Assembly (NCBI GenBank): GCA_963714205.1
Contig: CAVQNQ010000002.1
Location: 868,001 to 932,000 of the forward strand
Reading direction: 5' to 3'
DNA length: 64,000 nucleotides
DNA from: CAVQNQ01 sp963714205
Lineage (GTDB): Bacteria; Acidobacteriota; Terriglobia; Bryobacterales; Bryobacteraceae
Position numbers and translations under genes: made by a program. The notes under the pieces were generated by a model. That model saw only the letters and a program-made list of their open reading frames with translations, made no database searches and was not told the DNA's origin. Shown here in pieces: positions 8,071 through 17,343 of the stretch (position 1 is its first letter; every line of letters begins with the position of its first letter).

Positions 8071-9849
8071 GTGGCTGAACGCACGCTATACCAAGTCCTG
8101 GAAGAGTCGGCCCGCCAGTATGGCGATGCGCCGGCGCTTCGCCAGCCCGCCGCCACGGTCGAAGGCGGGTATCTGGTCTACTCCTGGAACGAGTACCAGC
8201 GCGCGGTGGAGGAGATCGCCGCCGGATTGCGAGCGCTGGGCCTGGGCAAGGGCGACGTGGTGGCCCTGAATTCGGAGACGCGGCTGGAGTTCTACCTGGC
8301 CGATCTAGGGATCGTGACCAACGGGTCGGTGGCCGCGGCCATGTACCCCAGTTACCCGCCCAGAGACCTTCTGCGCACCCTCGAGAACATCGACGCCAAG
8401 GCCCTCTTCGTGGAAAACCCGAGCACCTATCTGCTGCTGAAGGATGCCCCGGTCCGCCATTGGATACTGCTCACGGGGTGGGTCGAAGGCGTGCTCACGC
8501 TCGAAGATCTGCGCGAGATGGGGCGGGAAGCCATGGCGCGGGATCCGGAGCTGGTTTCGCGCCAGCGCGCGGAAACGCGCCCGGAAGATAACGCCGTTCT
8601 GTACCTCACCTCCGGCGCCACGGGAGAGCCCAAAATGGCGCTGGTGAGTCACCAGGCCATCGTCTCCAACCTGGATATGGGACCCTCGGTGTTTCCCATG
8701 GGGCCGGAGGACTCCACGGTGGCGTTTCTGCCTTCGGCGCACATCGCGCAGCGCGTGGTGATCGAATTCCTGCCCATGCGCTGCGGCATGCCGGTGACCT
8801 TCTCCGAGAGCCTCATGAAGCTGCCCGGCGAGATTCGCGCCGTCCGGCCCACCATCCTGCTGGCGCCCCCGCGCATGTGGGAGCGCATCTATTCGAGCAT
8901 CTGCACGGAATTGCGCAAGCGGCCCGCCGCGGCGCGCAAGGCCTTCTACGCCGGCCTGGCACTGGCTTTAGCGGCGGCGCGCTGCCGCCGCGAAGGCAAG
9001 CGCGTGCCCATGCGCATCCGCGCGCCTCTGGCAATCGCCGACCGGGTTATGTTTCGCCAGGTGCGCGCGCGGTTTGGCGGCCGCCTGCGCGTGGCGGCGT
9101 CCGGAGCAGCGCCGCTGAGCAGGGACCTGGCCGAGTTTTATGAAGCCATTGGCATGCCCATCTCGGAGGGCTACGGCCTGACCGAAGGCGGAGTGGTGGT
9201 GCTCAATCCCCTGGATGCGCCGCGCCTGGGCAGCATCGGCAAGCCGCTCCCCGGCTGCGAAGCGCGGCTGGCGCCCGATGGCGAACTGCTGGTGAAGGGT
9301 CCGTGCCTCTTTTCCGGTTACCTCAACGATCCTAAGGCCACCGCCGAGGTGTTGCGCGACGGCTGGCTGCACACCGGCGACCTGGCGCACATCGACGCGG
9401 ACGGCTACATTTTTATTACCGGCCGCAAGAAGGAACTGATCGTCTCCTCCACCGGCAAGAAGATCTTCCCCTCGCGCGTGGAGAGCATGTTCAAGATGGA
9501 GCCGCTCATCAGCCACGTGCTCCTGGTGGGCGACCGCCTGCCGTACCTGACGGCGCTGTTCACCATCAACCCCGGAACCGCCGAAACGCTCAAGGGGATG
9601 GAGGAATGGCGCGGCCGCCCCACCGAGCAGATCGCCCAGGCTCCCGCGGTGCTGGCCGAGATTCACAAGGCCGTGACGCGCGTGAATCGGCTGCTGGCGC
9701 CCTTCGAGCAGGTCCGCAAGTACCGCGTGCTGGCGCGCGATTTTTCGATCGAGATGGGCGAACTCACCGCCACCATGAAGATCCGGCGCACGCGGGCCAT
9801 GGAAAACTTCAAGGAGCACATCGCGGAGCTGTACGCCGGGCGGGAATAG
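8071..9849 (+). CDS. AMP-forming long-chain acyl-CoA synthetase family protein
   Basis: About 592 residues of the ANL adenylating superfamily, which makes acyl-AMP and then acyl-CoA. Motif A3 is the altered LYLTSGATGEPK, where the consensus is YTSGTTGxPK. ISEGYGLTEGG is the acyl-CoA synthetase A5 motif, WLHTGDLAHIDADGY is A7, FITGRKKELIVSSTGKKI is the hinge and linker, and TATMKIRR near the end carries the catalytic lysine. The architecture matches bacterial FadD/LC-FACS proteins of about 600 residues. I chose GTG 8071 because the family alignment begins at AERTLYQVLEE; GTG 8020 and TTG 8062 are alternatives. Substrate chain length is unknown. Confidence 0.85.
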   Translation: MAERTLYQVLEESARQYGDAPALRQPAATVEGGYLVYSWNEYQRAVEEIAAGLRALGLGKGDVVALNSETRLEFYLADLGIVTNGSVAAAMYPSYPPRDLLRTLENIDAKALFVENPSTYLLLKDAPVRHWILLTGWVEGVLTLEDLREMGREAMARDPELVSRQRAETRPEDNAVLYLTSGATGEPKMALVSHQAIVSNLDMGPSVFPMGPEDSTVAFLPSAHIAQRVVIEFLPMRCGMPVTFSESLMKLPGEIRAVRPTILLAPPRMWERIYSSICTELRKRPAAARKAFYAGLALALAAARCRREGKRVPMRIRAPLAIADRVMFRQVRARFGGRLRVAASGAAPLSRDLAEFYEAIGMPISEGYGLTEGGVVVLNPLDAPRLGSIGKPLPGCEARLAPDGELLVKGPCLFSGYLNDPKATAEVLRDGWLHTGDLAHIDADGYIFITGRKKELIVSSTGKKIFPSRVESMFKMEPLISHVLLVGDRLPYLTALFTINPGTAETLKGMEEWRGRPTEQIAQAPAVLAEIHKAVTRVNRLLAPFEQVRKYRVLARDFSIEMGELTATMKIRRTRAMENFKEHIAELYAGRE

Positions 9850-9898
9850 CGCGTCCGGAGAGCGTAGGCGACAACGCCGCGACAGAAAGGAATCCCCG

Positions 9899-11038
9899 AT
9901 GTACCGTCTTCTGAGCGTAGCGTTCTCGATCGGCCTGATGACAGGATTCGATCCGGCCCTGGCCCAGGCTCCAGCCGCGACCCCGACCCCAGCGCGCCCG
10001 ACCCCGCCGACCCGCGATCCCCACGCTCCCGGTTATGTCGCGGCCGAAGAATTACCCGATGGCGCCAATGCCCCGGCAAATGCCGACGGAAACTTCATCC
10101 TCGGCCCCACGCACAACCCCGCGCCGGAGATGACCGCGCGGGAAGGCGTGCCGCAGGGAACGGTATTCAATTTCACCATGGAATCGGCCGGCAGCAAGAT
10201 CTATCCCGGCATCGCGCGCGCGGCCAACACGTTTGGCCAGGCGGATCCCAGCGACCCCGCCAGGATGGTCGTCACCACCAGCCACCCCGCTCCTTACACG
10301 CGCCGGGTAGCGGTGTATGTCCCCAAGCAGTATGTGCCCGGGACGGCCGCGCCGTTCATCGTCGGGGCGGACGGACCCGACCCGGCGCTGTTCACGGCCC
10401 TGGATAATCTGATCGCCCAGCGCCGGGTACCCGTGATGATTGCCATTTCCATCGGCAATGGCGGCGGCGACGCCCAGGGAAGCGAACGCGGCCTGGAATA
10501 CGACACGATGTCGGGCCTGTACGCGGAGTTCGTCGACAAAGAAGTGCTGCCTCTCGTGGAGAAGCAATACAACGTGAAGCTGACCAAAGATCCCGAGGGC
10601 CGCGCGACCATGGGCGGCAGCTCCGGCGGCTCATGCGCCTTGATCATGGCATGGTATCACCCGGAGCTATACCACCGCGTTCTCACTTACTCCGGCACCT
10701 ATGTGAACCAGCAATGGCCGCCGAACCCTCAGACTCCCCACGGCGCATGGGAGTTCCATGAACGCCTCATTCCCAACAGCCCGGCCAAGCCGCTGCGCAT
10801 CTGGATGGAGGTCGGCGACCGGGACAATCTCAATTCGAATGTCATGCGCGACAACATGCACGACTGGGTGATTGCCAATGAGAACATGGCCAAAGTGCTG
10901 GCCGCCAAGGGCTACCATTATCAATTTGTATTTGCGCGCAACGCCGGCCACACCGACCGCGCCGTGAAACAACAGACCCTGCCCGAGGCTCTGGAATATG
11001 TATGGCAGGGGTACCCTATCGGGGGAGCGGGGAATTAA
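9899..11038 (+). CDS. Secreted alpha/beta-hydrolase (esterase D/enterochelin-esterase-like)
   Basis: 379 residues with a cleavable signal peptide (to about ALAQAPA) and a Pro/Ala/Thr-rich linker, then a putative-esterase (PF00756-like) domain. The nucleophile elbow is MGGSSGGSCALIMAW, with Ser in GSSGG; the likely catalytic His is in NAGHTDRAV, and an Asp is available in EVGDRDNL. RRVAVYVPKQYVPG is typical of the enterochelin esterase/feruloyl esterase group. The start ATG 9899 follows GAAAGGAA. It is probably periplasmic; the substrate is unknown. Confidence 0.82.
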   Translation: MYRLLSVAFSIGLMTGFDPALAQAPAATPTPARPTPPTRDPHAPGYVAAEELPDGANAPANADGNFILGPTHNPAPEMTAREGVPQGTVFNFTMESAGSKIYPGIARAANTFGQADPSDPARMVVTTSHPAPYTRRVAVYVPKQYVPGTAAPFIVGADGPDPALFTALDNLIAQRRVPVMIAISIGNGGGDAQGSERGLEYDTMSGLYAEFVDKEVLPLVEKQYNVKLTKDPEGRATMGGSSGGSCALIMAWYHPELYHRVLTYSGTYVNQQWPPNPQTPHGAWEFHERLIPNSPAKPLRIWMEVGDRDNLNSNVMRDNMHDWVIANENMAKVLAAKGYHYQFVFARNAGHTDRAVKQQTLPEALEYVWQGYPIGGAGN

Positions 11039-11042
11039 TAAT

Positions 11043-11092
11043 AAGGGCCGTGCCGCACGGGCAAACTCACCCGCGCGCCACGGCCCTTTTTT
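11043..11092. terminator. Bidirectional Rho-independent terminator
   Basis: AAGGGCCGTG pairs perfectly with CACGGCCCTT, followed by a T6 run on the plus strand; on the other strand the stem is followed by TTATTATTAA. It sits between the convergent esterase and acyl-CoA synthetase/GNAT genes and should stop both transcripts. Confidence 0.9.
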
Positions 11093-11116
11093 GAGGCTCC
11101 CGAAGGTTAGGCGGCC

Positions 11117-13852
11117 CTACAACTGGTATTCGGCCCGCACGATTTCTTCGTCGAGCGAGTGCTTCAGCGTGAACCCGAGCTTCTCGCAGATCCGCATGAT
11201 GTCGCGGTTGTCCGGCAGGATGTCGGCCGTCAGCTTGGTCAGCTTCTCGTCCGCCGCAACCGTCAGCGCTCGCGAAAGCAGCTCCCGGCCCAGCCCCTTG
11301 CCGTGCCACTTGTCGCTAACCAGCACGGCCACTTCGCCTTCGTTGGTGCCGTGAACCTTCATCATCCGGCCGACGCCCAGAATCTCGGCTTCGCCGGTCT
11401 CGGGGTTGCGGCGCTCGGCCACCAGCGCCATCTCGCGATCGTAATCGATGAAGCAGATGCGCGTGAGGCGCTCGTGCGTGGTGCGCTGCTCCAGATTCAT
11501 CAGGTGGAAATAGCGCAGGTACACGCTGCGCTCCGAAAGGGTCTCATGGAAGCGCACCATGGCCGGCTCGTCTTCCGGACGGATGGGGCGTATGGTTACG
11601 GCCGTGCCGTCCTTCATGGTCCAGCGGCCCACGTAGCGGGAGGGATACGGCCGGATGGCGGTGGCCGGAAGCTGATCCTCGGCGACTTCGGGGCCATGCA
11701 CCACCACGCGCGCATCGAGCGCGATCAAACCATCGGGCGATGCCAGCAGCGGGTTGATATCGATCTCCTTGATCCACGACTGCTCGGCCACCAGCGCGCT
11801 GAAGCGCACCATGAGCACTTCCAGCGCCGCCAGATCCACCGGCTTGCGCCCGCGGACACCTTTGAGCGCCTTGTAAATCTTGGTCTGCTCCATCATGCGG
11901 CGGGCCAGCGTGCTGTTGAGCGGCGGCAGGCCCAGGGCGCGGTCTTTAAACACTTCCACGAGCTGGCCGCCGGTGCCGAACAGCAGCACGGGGCCGAACT
12001 GCGGATCGAGGCTCGAGCCGATGATCAGCTCGTAAGCATCCTTCAGCTTGATCATGGGCTGCACGGTGACGCCGCCGAAATGCTGCGCGCCCACGCGCTC
12101 GGTCACGGAGGTCTGGATGGCGCGGAAGGCGCGCTCGACGGCCTCGGCGTCGCTCAGGTTCAACTGCACGCCCCCCACGTCGGTCTTGTGGGTGATGGTT
12201 TCGGAGTAGATCTTGAGAACCACCGGGTAGCCCATGCGGTCGGCGGCCTTCACCGCGGCGGCCGCATTGGTGGCGATCACGGTCTTGGCCGTGGGAATGC
12301 CATAGGCGCCCAGCACTTCCTTGGATTCGAACTCGGTCAGGATGGTGCGCTTCTCGCCACGAGCCTTCTTGATGATCTGCTCCACGAGGGGGCGGTCGGG
12401 AGTCCAATCGGCCGATTCCTCGGGCATGGACGGCGTTTCATACAAGCTCCTCAGGTTGTAGCTGTATTGCCACATGTAGTTGAAGGCGCGCGCCGCCGTG
12501 TCGGGATAGGGGAAGGTGGGGATATTGGCGCGGTTGAGGATTTCCTCTCCGGCGGCCACATCCACGCCGCCCATCCAGCTTGCCAGCACGGGCTTGCCTT
12601 CCTGCTTGGCCAGTGGCTTCAACTGCTCGGCGATCTGCGTGGGATCGGTCATGGATTGCGGCGTGAGGATCACCAGCATGCCGTCGCTGTTGGGATCTTT
12701 CGAGGCGATCTCGAGGGCCTTGGCGTAGCGCTCGGGGGAGGCGTCGCCGATGATGTCGACCGGGTTGTTATGGCTCCAGGTGGGCGGTAGAACGGCGTTG
12801 TAGGCCTCCATGGTCTCCGCGGTGAGCTCGGCCAGTTCGCCGCCGCCCATTATCAGTGCGTCGGTGGCCAACACGCCCGGACCACCGGCGTTGGTCACGA
12901 TGGTCAGACGCGGTCCCTTGGGACTGGGCTGCTTGGAGAGCACTTCCGCCATGTAGAACAGATCGGCGATATTGTTGACACGCAGCACGCCGCTGCGCCG
13001 GAAAGCGGCTTCCAGAACCTCGTCGCTTCCGGTGAGCGAGCCGGTGTGCGAAGCGGCTGCCTTGGCAGCCGCGGCCGAGCGCCCCGGCTTGATGACGATA
13101 ATGGGCTTGTTCAGCGCCACTTCGCGCGCCGCCGAAATGAAGGCCCGCGCGTTGCCGATCGACTCCATGTAAATCACGATCGAGCGCGTCTTGGGATCGT
13201 TGCCCAGGTGATAGATCAGGTCGCCCCAGCCCACGTCCACCATGGAACCCACGGAGACGAAGGCGCTGAAGCCCACCATCTCCTTGAGGCTCCAATCCAG
13301 CACGGCCGTGCACAGCGCGCCGCTCTGGCTGATGAAACCCACCGAACCTGGCCGCGCGATGGTGGTAGCGAAGGTGGCGTTGAGGCCCGAGAGCGGGCTC
13401 ATCACGCCCAGGCAGTTGGGACCGATCACGCGCACCTCGCCGGCCTGCGCCTCCGCCAGAAGCTGCCGCTCGAGGGCCGCGCCCTCCGGTCCGATTTCCT
13501 TGAAGCCGGCGGAGATCACGATGGCGCCGCGCACCCCGTTGGCGCCGCATTCGCGGATGATTCCGGGGATCGAGGGTGGCGGCGTCACCACCACGGCCAG
13601 ATCCACGTGCTCGGGGATGTCCGAAATGGATTTGTAAGCCTTCACGCCCAGCACACTGGGCCGCTTGGGGTTAACGGGATAGACGGTGCCGCCAAACGGG
13701 CTGGTCACCAGGTTCCAGAGCAACGTTCGTCCAACGGTGTTCTGGTTTTCCGTCGCTCCGATGACGGCAACGGTCTTGGGTGAAAAAAATATGTCCAGGG
13801 GCTGATTTCTTTGATGGCGCAGCTTTTTTCGGGAAGGTTTAGTCGCTTGCAT
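11117..13852 (-). CDS. NDP-forming acyl-CoA synthetase fused to GNAT acetyltransferase (PatZ-like)
   Basis: 911 residues. In order: CoA-binding Rossmann domain (KTVAVIGATENQNTVG, residues 24-39), succinyl-CoA-ligase-like domains with SAGFKEIGPEG and GPNCLGVM, the AAASHTGSLTGSDE segment with candidate phospho-His at about 269, an ATP-grasp domain (about 480-700), and a C-terminal GNAT domain with acetyl-CoA loop KWHGKGLGRELL near 860. This is the domain order of protein lysine acetyltransferase Pat/PatZ. In enteric Pat the synthetase half is reported inactive for lack of the catalytic His; here the His is present, so the ligase may work. Regulation of acyl-CoA synthetases by lysine acylation is inferred from the family. 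Confidence 0.85.
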   Translation of the reverse strand: MQATKPSRKKLRHQRNQPLDIFFSPKTVAVIGATENQNTVGRTLLWNLVTSPFGGTVYPVNPKRPSVLGVKAYKSISDIPEHVDLAVVVTPPPSIPGIIRECGANGVRGAIVISAGFKEIGPEGAALERQLLAEAQAGEVRVIGPNCLGVMSPLSGLNATFATTIARPGSVGFISQSGALCTAVLDWSLKEMVGFSAFVSVGSMVDVGWGDLIYHLGNDPKTRSIVIYMESIGNARAFISAAREVALNKPIIVIKPGRSAAAAKAAASHTGSLTGSDEVLEAAFRRSGVLRVNNIADLFYMAEVLSKQPSPKGPRLTIVTNAGGPGVLATDALIMGGGELAELTAETMEAYNAVLPPTWSHNNPVDIIGDASPERYAKALEIASKDPNSDGMLVILTPQSMTDPTQIAEQLKPLAKQEGKPVLASWMGGVDVAAGEEILNRANIPTFPYPDTAARAFNYMWQYSYNLRSLYETPSMPEESADWTPDRPLVEQIIKKARGEKRTILTEFESKEVLGAYGIPTAKTVIATNAAAAVKAADRMGYPVVLKIYSETITHKTDVGGVQLNLSDAEAVERAFRAIQTSVTERVGAQHFGGVTVQPMIKLKDAYELIIGSSLDPQFGPVLLFGTGGQLVEVFKDRALGLPPLNSTLARRMMEQTKIYKALKGVRGRKPVDLAALEVLMVRFSALVAEQSWIKEIDINPLLASPDGLIALDARVVVHGPEVAEDQLPATAIRPYPSRYVGRWTMKDGTAVTIRPIRPEDEPAMVRFHETLSERSVYLRYFHLMNLEQRTTHERLTRICFIDYDREMALVAERRNPETGEAEILGVGRMMKVHGTNEGEVAVLVSDKWHGKGLGRELLSRALTVAADEKLTKLTADILPDNRDIMRICEKLGFTLKHSLDEEIVRAEYQL

Positions 13853-14141
13853 GATCTTGCGTATCCGCCTTTGGTCCGGACCCGGCCCGGTTCAGGGCCT
13901 CGACCGCGTCCGGAGCGTTTAGTCCGCACTTACGCGCCATGGTTTCGATCTCACAATCTACTCGGGAGGGATCGAATCGAACCAGCGCAGGCACGGCCTT
14001 GAACCTATTTGAAGGTCTGCACCCATGCTACCAAATTTTGGACCTGGAGGTCCTATTACGAACAAACGGGTTGCGCGCCCCCGGGCGGCTTCGGCAGGGT
14101 CGCCGGTGGGCCATTTGCCCCAAAGGGCCGGAACCGCGGGC
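13853..14141. other. Intergenic region, no supported gene
   Basis: 289 nt upstream of the minus-strand acyl-CoA synthetase/GNAT gene and downstream of the SAM hydrolase. A minus-strand 33-codon frame starts at ATG 13938-13940 and overlaps the start of the synthetase gene; it could be a leader ORF, but it lacks a convincing ribosome site. A short perfect inverted repeat (GGACCT-GG-AGGTCC) lies near 14040-14053. No tRNA or terminator is convincing. Confidence 0.4.
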
Positions 14142-14942
14142 TTACGGCAGCCGGCCCTCGATCCGCAACTCCGCGGGCGCGCCCGTCTGGCAGCCGATCT
14201 GTTTGGCCGCCGATCCCTGTCCCAGCGAAATTTCCAGGTACCCGGAGCTCCCCACGATCAGGAACAGCTCGCCCGGCCCGCACTCGGCGTAGTTGCGCGC
14301 CAGCACGCCGATCTCGCGCGGGCCCAGCACCATCGCAAAGCTGGCGCGCTCCAGGTTCGGAAAGGCGTCCACGTGAAAATTGGTGACGATGTTCCCGAAG
14401 CGGTCGATCTTCAGAATTCGCCCCGTCCAGGTGCGTTTGCCGGTCCTCTGCGGCTTCTCGAACGAGGGCCGCAGATAATCGTCGATGAGCTTGCCCACGC
14501 GCGCCGGCGTCACGCCGCGGGCCACGTGCGCGGCCACCGGAGCGAAAATATCGCGGCCATGGAACGTCTGGCTGACCGGCTTGCGAAACAGCTTCTCGTT
14601 CGAGATCAGCCGGATTTTGTGTTTTTCGCGCGCGTACACCATCGCCAGCACGCCATTATCGGGGGCCACGAAATACTGGCCGGCGGCCTCCATCAGGATG
14701 GGGCGCCGCGCCGTCCCCACGCCCGGATCCACGACCACCACATGCACCGTCTTCTTGGGGAAATAACGGTACGCCTGCGCCACCGTGTAAGCGCCCTCGG
14801 CGATCTCGAACGGCGTGACCTCTTGGCTGATGTCTACGATCCGCGCCCCCGGACAAATGTTCAAAATCACGCCCTTCATGACCCCCACGTAGTGGTCCGC
14901 GAGGCCGAAATCGGTGGTTAGCGTAAGAATCGGGAAAGGCAT
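14142..14942 (-). CDS. SAM hydrolase / SAM hydroxide adenosyltransferase (DUF62 family)
   Basis: 266 residues of the S-adenosyl-L-methionine hydrolase (adenosine-forming) family, related to fluorinases and chlorinases. The N-terminal motif ITLTTDFGLADHYVG-like segment (here ILTLTTDFGLADHYVGVMKG), HVVVVDPGVGT, FVAPDNGVL and FHGRDIFAPVAAH are all present, as is the C-terminal beta-barrel domain with DRFGNIVTNF. The predicted reaction is SAM plus water to adenosine plus methionine. The start ATG 14940-14942 lies only 17 bp from the GTG of the divergent cysteine desulfurase. Confidence 0.9.
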   Translation of the reverse strand: MPFPILTLTTDFGLADHYVGVMKGVILNICPGARIVDISQEVTPFEIAEGAYTVAQAYRYFPKKTVHVVVVDPGVGTARRPILMEAAGQYFVAPDNGVLAMVYAREKHKIRLISNEKLFRKPVSQTFHGRDIFAPVAAHVARGVTPARVGKLIDDYLRPSFEKPQRTGKRTWTGRILKIDRFGNIVTNFHVDAFPNLERASFAMVLGPREIGVLARNYAECGPGELFLIVGSSGYLEISLGQGSAAKQIGCQTGAPAELRIEGRLP

Positions 14943-14959
14943 TGATAAAATAAACCTAA
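14943..14959. promoter_or_regulatory. 17-bp AT-rich divergent promoter gap
   Basis: The whole gap between two divergent start codons is 17 bp of nearly pure A/T in a 60+ % GC context. TAAAAT (14946-14951) would serve as -10 for the plus-strand gene; its complement can serve the minus gene. Transcription would then begin at or near each start codon, implying leaderless messages. Inferred from spacing only. Confidence 0.45.
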
Positions 14960-16114
14960 GTGCAGCGTTTCTATTTCGACCACAACGCCACCACCCCCGC
15001 CGTGCCCCAGGCTCTGGATGCGGTGGTGTCCTGTCTCGGTCAAGAGTATGGTAACGCTTCCAGCATCCACTATTTCGGGCAGGCGGCCAAGCGGAAGATG
15101 GAAGCGGCGCGGCGGCAACTGGCGGCCCTGCTCCACGCTGCGCCGGCCGAAATCGTCCTCACCAGCGGCGGCACCGAGGCCGATAACATGGCCGTGCTGG
15201 GCGTGGTGCGGCGCGCGGGCTGCCTGGGCCGGCATGTGATTACGAGCGCCATCGAGCATCCCGCCGTGCTGGGCCCTTGCGCGCAGCTCGAGCGCGAAGG
15301 CGTCGCGATTACGCGGCTGCCTGTGGGCGCGGATGGCGCCGTGGACCCCCAAGATGTGCGCCGCGCGCTGCGCCCCGAGACCGTCCTGATCTCCATCATG
15401 CACGCCAACAACGAAACCGGCGTGGTTCAGCCGCTGGCCGAAATCGCCCGCGTCGCGCGGGAGGCCGGCGTGCCGCTGCACTCCGATGGCGTGCAAGCCG
15501 TGGGCAAGATTCCGGTGGACGTGGAGGCTCTGGGCGTAGACCTCTATAGCCTGAGCGGCCACAAGTTCTATGCCCCCAAGGGCGTGGGCGCGCTCTATAT
15601 CGCCAAGGGGACGCGCCTCGATCCGATCGCCTTTGGCGGCCATCACGAGCGCGACCGGCGCCCCGGCACCGAGAATGTCCCCGGCATTGCGGGCCTGGGG
15701 GCGGCCGCGGAAGTGGCCGCCGAGTGCCTGGACGGCGAAGCCACCCGTGTGGCCGCGCTGCGCGACCGGCTGGATCAAGCCGTGCTGGACAGCATTCCGG
15801 GCAGCGGAGTGAATGGCGGACGGCGGAATCGCACGCCCAATACCACCAACTTGTACTTCGACGACATCGATGGCGAGGCGCTGGTGATCGCGCTCGATCT
15901 GCGTGGCTTCGCCACCTCGACCGGCTCGGCCTGCTCGAGCGGCGCCGTGACGCCCTCGCACGTGCTGACCGCCATGGGACTCTCGGCCGAGCGCGCCCGC
16001 GCCAGCCTGCGCATTTCGCTGGGCCGCTCGAATACCATCGACCAGGTGGATGCGCTGGTGGAGGCGCTGGCTGCCTCCGTCGCGCACCTGCGGCGGATCT
16101 CCGTCCATGCCTGA
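14960..16114 (+). CDS. Cysteine desulfurase (IscS/NifS family)
   Basis: 384 residues. PLP fold-type I enzyme mobilising sulfur from cysteine as an enzyme-bound persulfide. FYFDHNATTPAVPQAL opens the protein as in NifS/IscS; ITSAIEHPAVL carries the PLP-stacking His, SLSGHKFYAPKG the Schiff-base Lys, and STGSACSSGAVTPSHVL the catalytic Cys on its mobile loop. It starts at GTG 14960. It overlaps the next gene, mnmA, by 8 nt, so its likely job is to donate sulfur to MnmA for tRNA 2-thiouridine, though a wider Fe-S role is possible. Promoter: see the 17-bp divergent gap. Confidence 0.92.
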   Translation: MQRFYFDHNATTPAVPQALDAVVSCLGQEYGNASSIHYFGQAAKRKMEAARRQLAALLHAAPAEIVLTSGGTEADNMAVLGVVRRAGCLGRHVITSAIEHPAVLGPCAQLEREGVAITRLPVGADGAVDPQDVRRALRPETVLISIMHANNETGVVQPLAEIARVAREAGVPLHSDGVQAVGKIPVDVEALGVDLYSLSGHKFYAPKGVGALYIAKGTRLDPIAFGGHHERDRRPGTENVPGIAGLGAAAEVAAECLDGEATRVAALRDRLDQAVLDSIPGSGVNGGRRNRTPNTTNLYFDDIDGEALVIALDLRGFATSTGSACSSGAVTPSHVLTAMGLSAERARASLRISLGRSNTIDQVDALVEALAASVAHLRRISVHA

Positions 16115-17207
16115 CGTTCCCATTGCCGTCGCCATGAGCGGCGGAGTGGATAGCTCCACCGTGGCCGCGCTGCTGGCGCGCCAGGGACGCAGCGTCATCG
16201 GCCTGACCATGCAGCTCTGGAACCAGCGTCGCCTGCCGGCTCTGGCCGTGGAAGGCTCGAGCGGCCGCTGCTGCTCGCTCGACGATGTGTATGACGCCCG
16301 CCGCGTGGCCGAGCAGATCGGGATTCCCTACTACGTGCTCAACTTCGAGCGGGAGTTCGAGGAGCGCGTGGTGAAGCCGTTCGTGGACGAATACCTGGCC
16401 GGCCGCACGCCCATCCCGTGCACGCTGTGCAACAACTTCATCAAGTTCGCGCGGTTTCTGGAGGTGGCCGATGCCGTGGGCGCGCACCAGATCGCCACCG
16501 GCCATTACGCGCGCATTCGCCGAGACGCGGATTCCGGCCGCTGGCAGTTGTGGCGCGGCGCGGATGCCTCCAAGGACCAGACCTACTTTCTCTTCGGCCT
16601 GACTCAGCCGCAGCTCGCGCGCGCGCTGTTCCCACTAGGCGATCTCACCAAACCGGAGGTCCGTGCCCTGGCGCGCGAGATGGGCCTTTCGGTAGCTGAA
16701 AAGAACGATAGCCAGGAAATCTGTTTTGTGCCCAACGGCGATTACGCGGCCTTCCTGAGCGCCTATCTCGAAGAGAACGGCACGCCCGCCGCGCCCGCCG
16801 CGGGCGAGATCGTCGCCACGGATGGTCGCCGCCTGGGCGAGCACCAGGGGGTCCATCATTTTACCGTTGGCCAACGTCGCGGCCTGGGCATTGCCGCTGG
16901 CGAGCCGCTCTACGTAATCTCGACCGACGCGCGTTCGCAGCGCGTCCTGGTGGGCGGAAACGACGAGCTGCTGCGCGAGCAGCTGTGCGTACGCGAGGTG
17001 AACTGGATCGCAATAGAGAATCTCACCGCGCCCCTGCGCGCTGAAGTGAAGATCCGGAATAAGCACGCGGCCGCGCCCGCCACGCTGCGCCCGGCCGGCG
17101 AGGGCGTCGAGGTGGTGTTCGATAATCCGCAGCGTGCCGTCACGCCCGGCCAAGCCGCGGTGTTCTATCAAGGTGATTTAGTGCTGGGTGGCGGCTGGAT
17201 CGAGTAG
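16107..17207 (+). CDS. mnmA: tRNA-specific 2-thiouridylase MnmA
   Basis: 366 residues. The N-terminal PP-loop AVAMSGGVDSSTVAALL binds ATP. The catalytic cysteines are in PCTLCNNFIKF (near residue 110) and SQEICFVP (near 205). GHYARI and KDQTYFLF are typical MnmA blocks, and the C-terminal beta-barrel includes HHFTVGQRRGLGI. It makes s2U34 in tRNA-Lys/Glu/Gln. ATG 16107 lies inside the desulfurase gene, 5 nt before its stop, so translation is coupled. Confidence 0.95.
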   Translation: MPDVPIAVAMSGGVDSSTVAALLARQGRSVIGLTMQLWNQRRLPALAVEGSSGRCCSLDDVYDARRVAEQIGIPYYVLNFEREFEERVVKPFVDEYLAGRTPIPCTLCNNFIKFARFLEVADAVGAHQIATGHYARIRRDADSGRWQLWRGADASKDQTYFLFGLTQPQLARALFPLGDLTKPEVRALAREMGLSVAEKNDSQEICFVPNGDYAAFLSAYLEENGTPAAPAAGEIVATDGRRLGEHQGVHHFTVGQRRGLGIAAGEPLYVISTDARSQRVLVGGNDELLREQLCVREVNWIAIENLTAPLRAEVKIRNKHAAAPATLRPAGEGVEVVFDNPQRAVTPGQAAVFYQGDLVLGGGWIE

Positions 17208-17343
17208 ATGGGGCGGGTCACTCGCATGATGCTCCCCTCGCACCATCGGGCCGCGGACTGCTCCGGACGGATGCTGACCGGATTCTCGGCGAAGGCGCCA
17301 CGGCGGACAGCGACGGTCAGTGGAGTAGAATGTGGGTGCTTCC

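Noticed and set aside
13837..13940. 33-codon frame upstream of the acyl-CoA synthetase/GNAT gene
   Set aside because: Overlaps the start of the larger gene, no clear ribosome site and no recognisable motif; kept only as a possible leader ORF.
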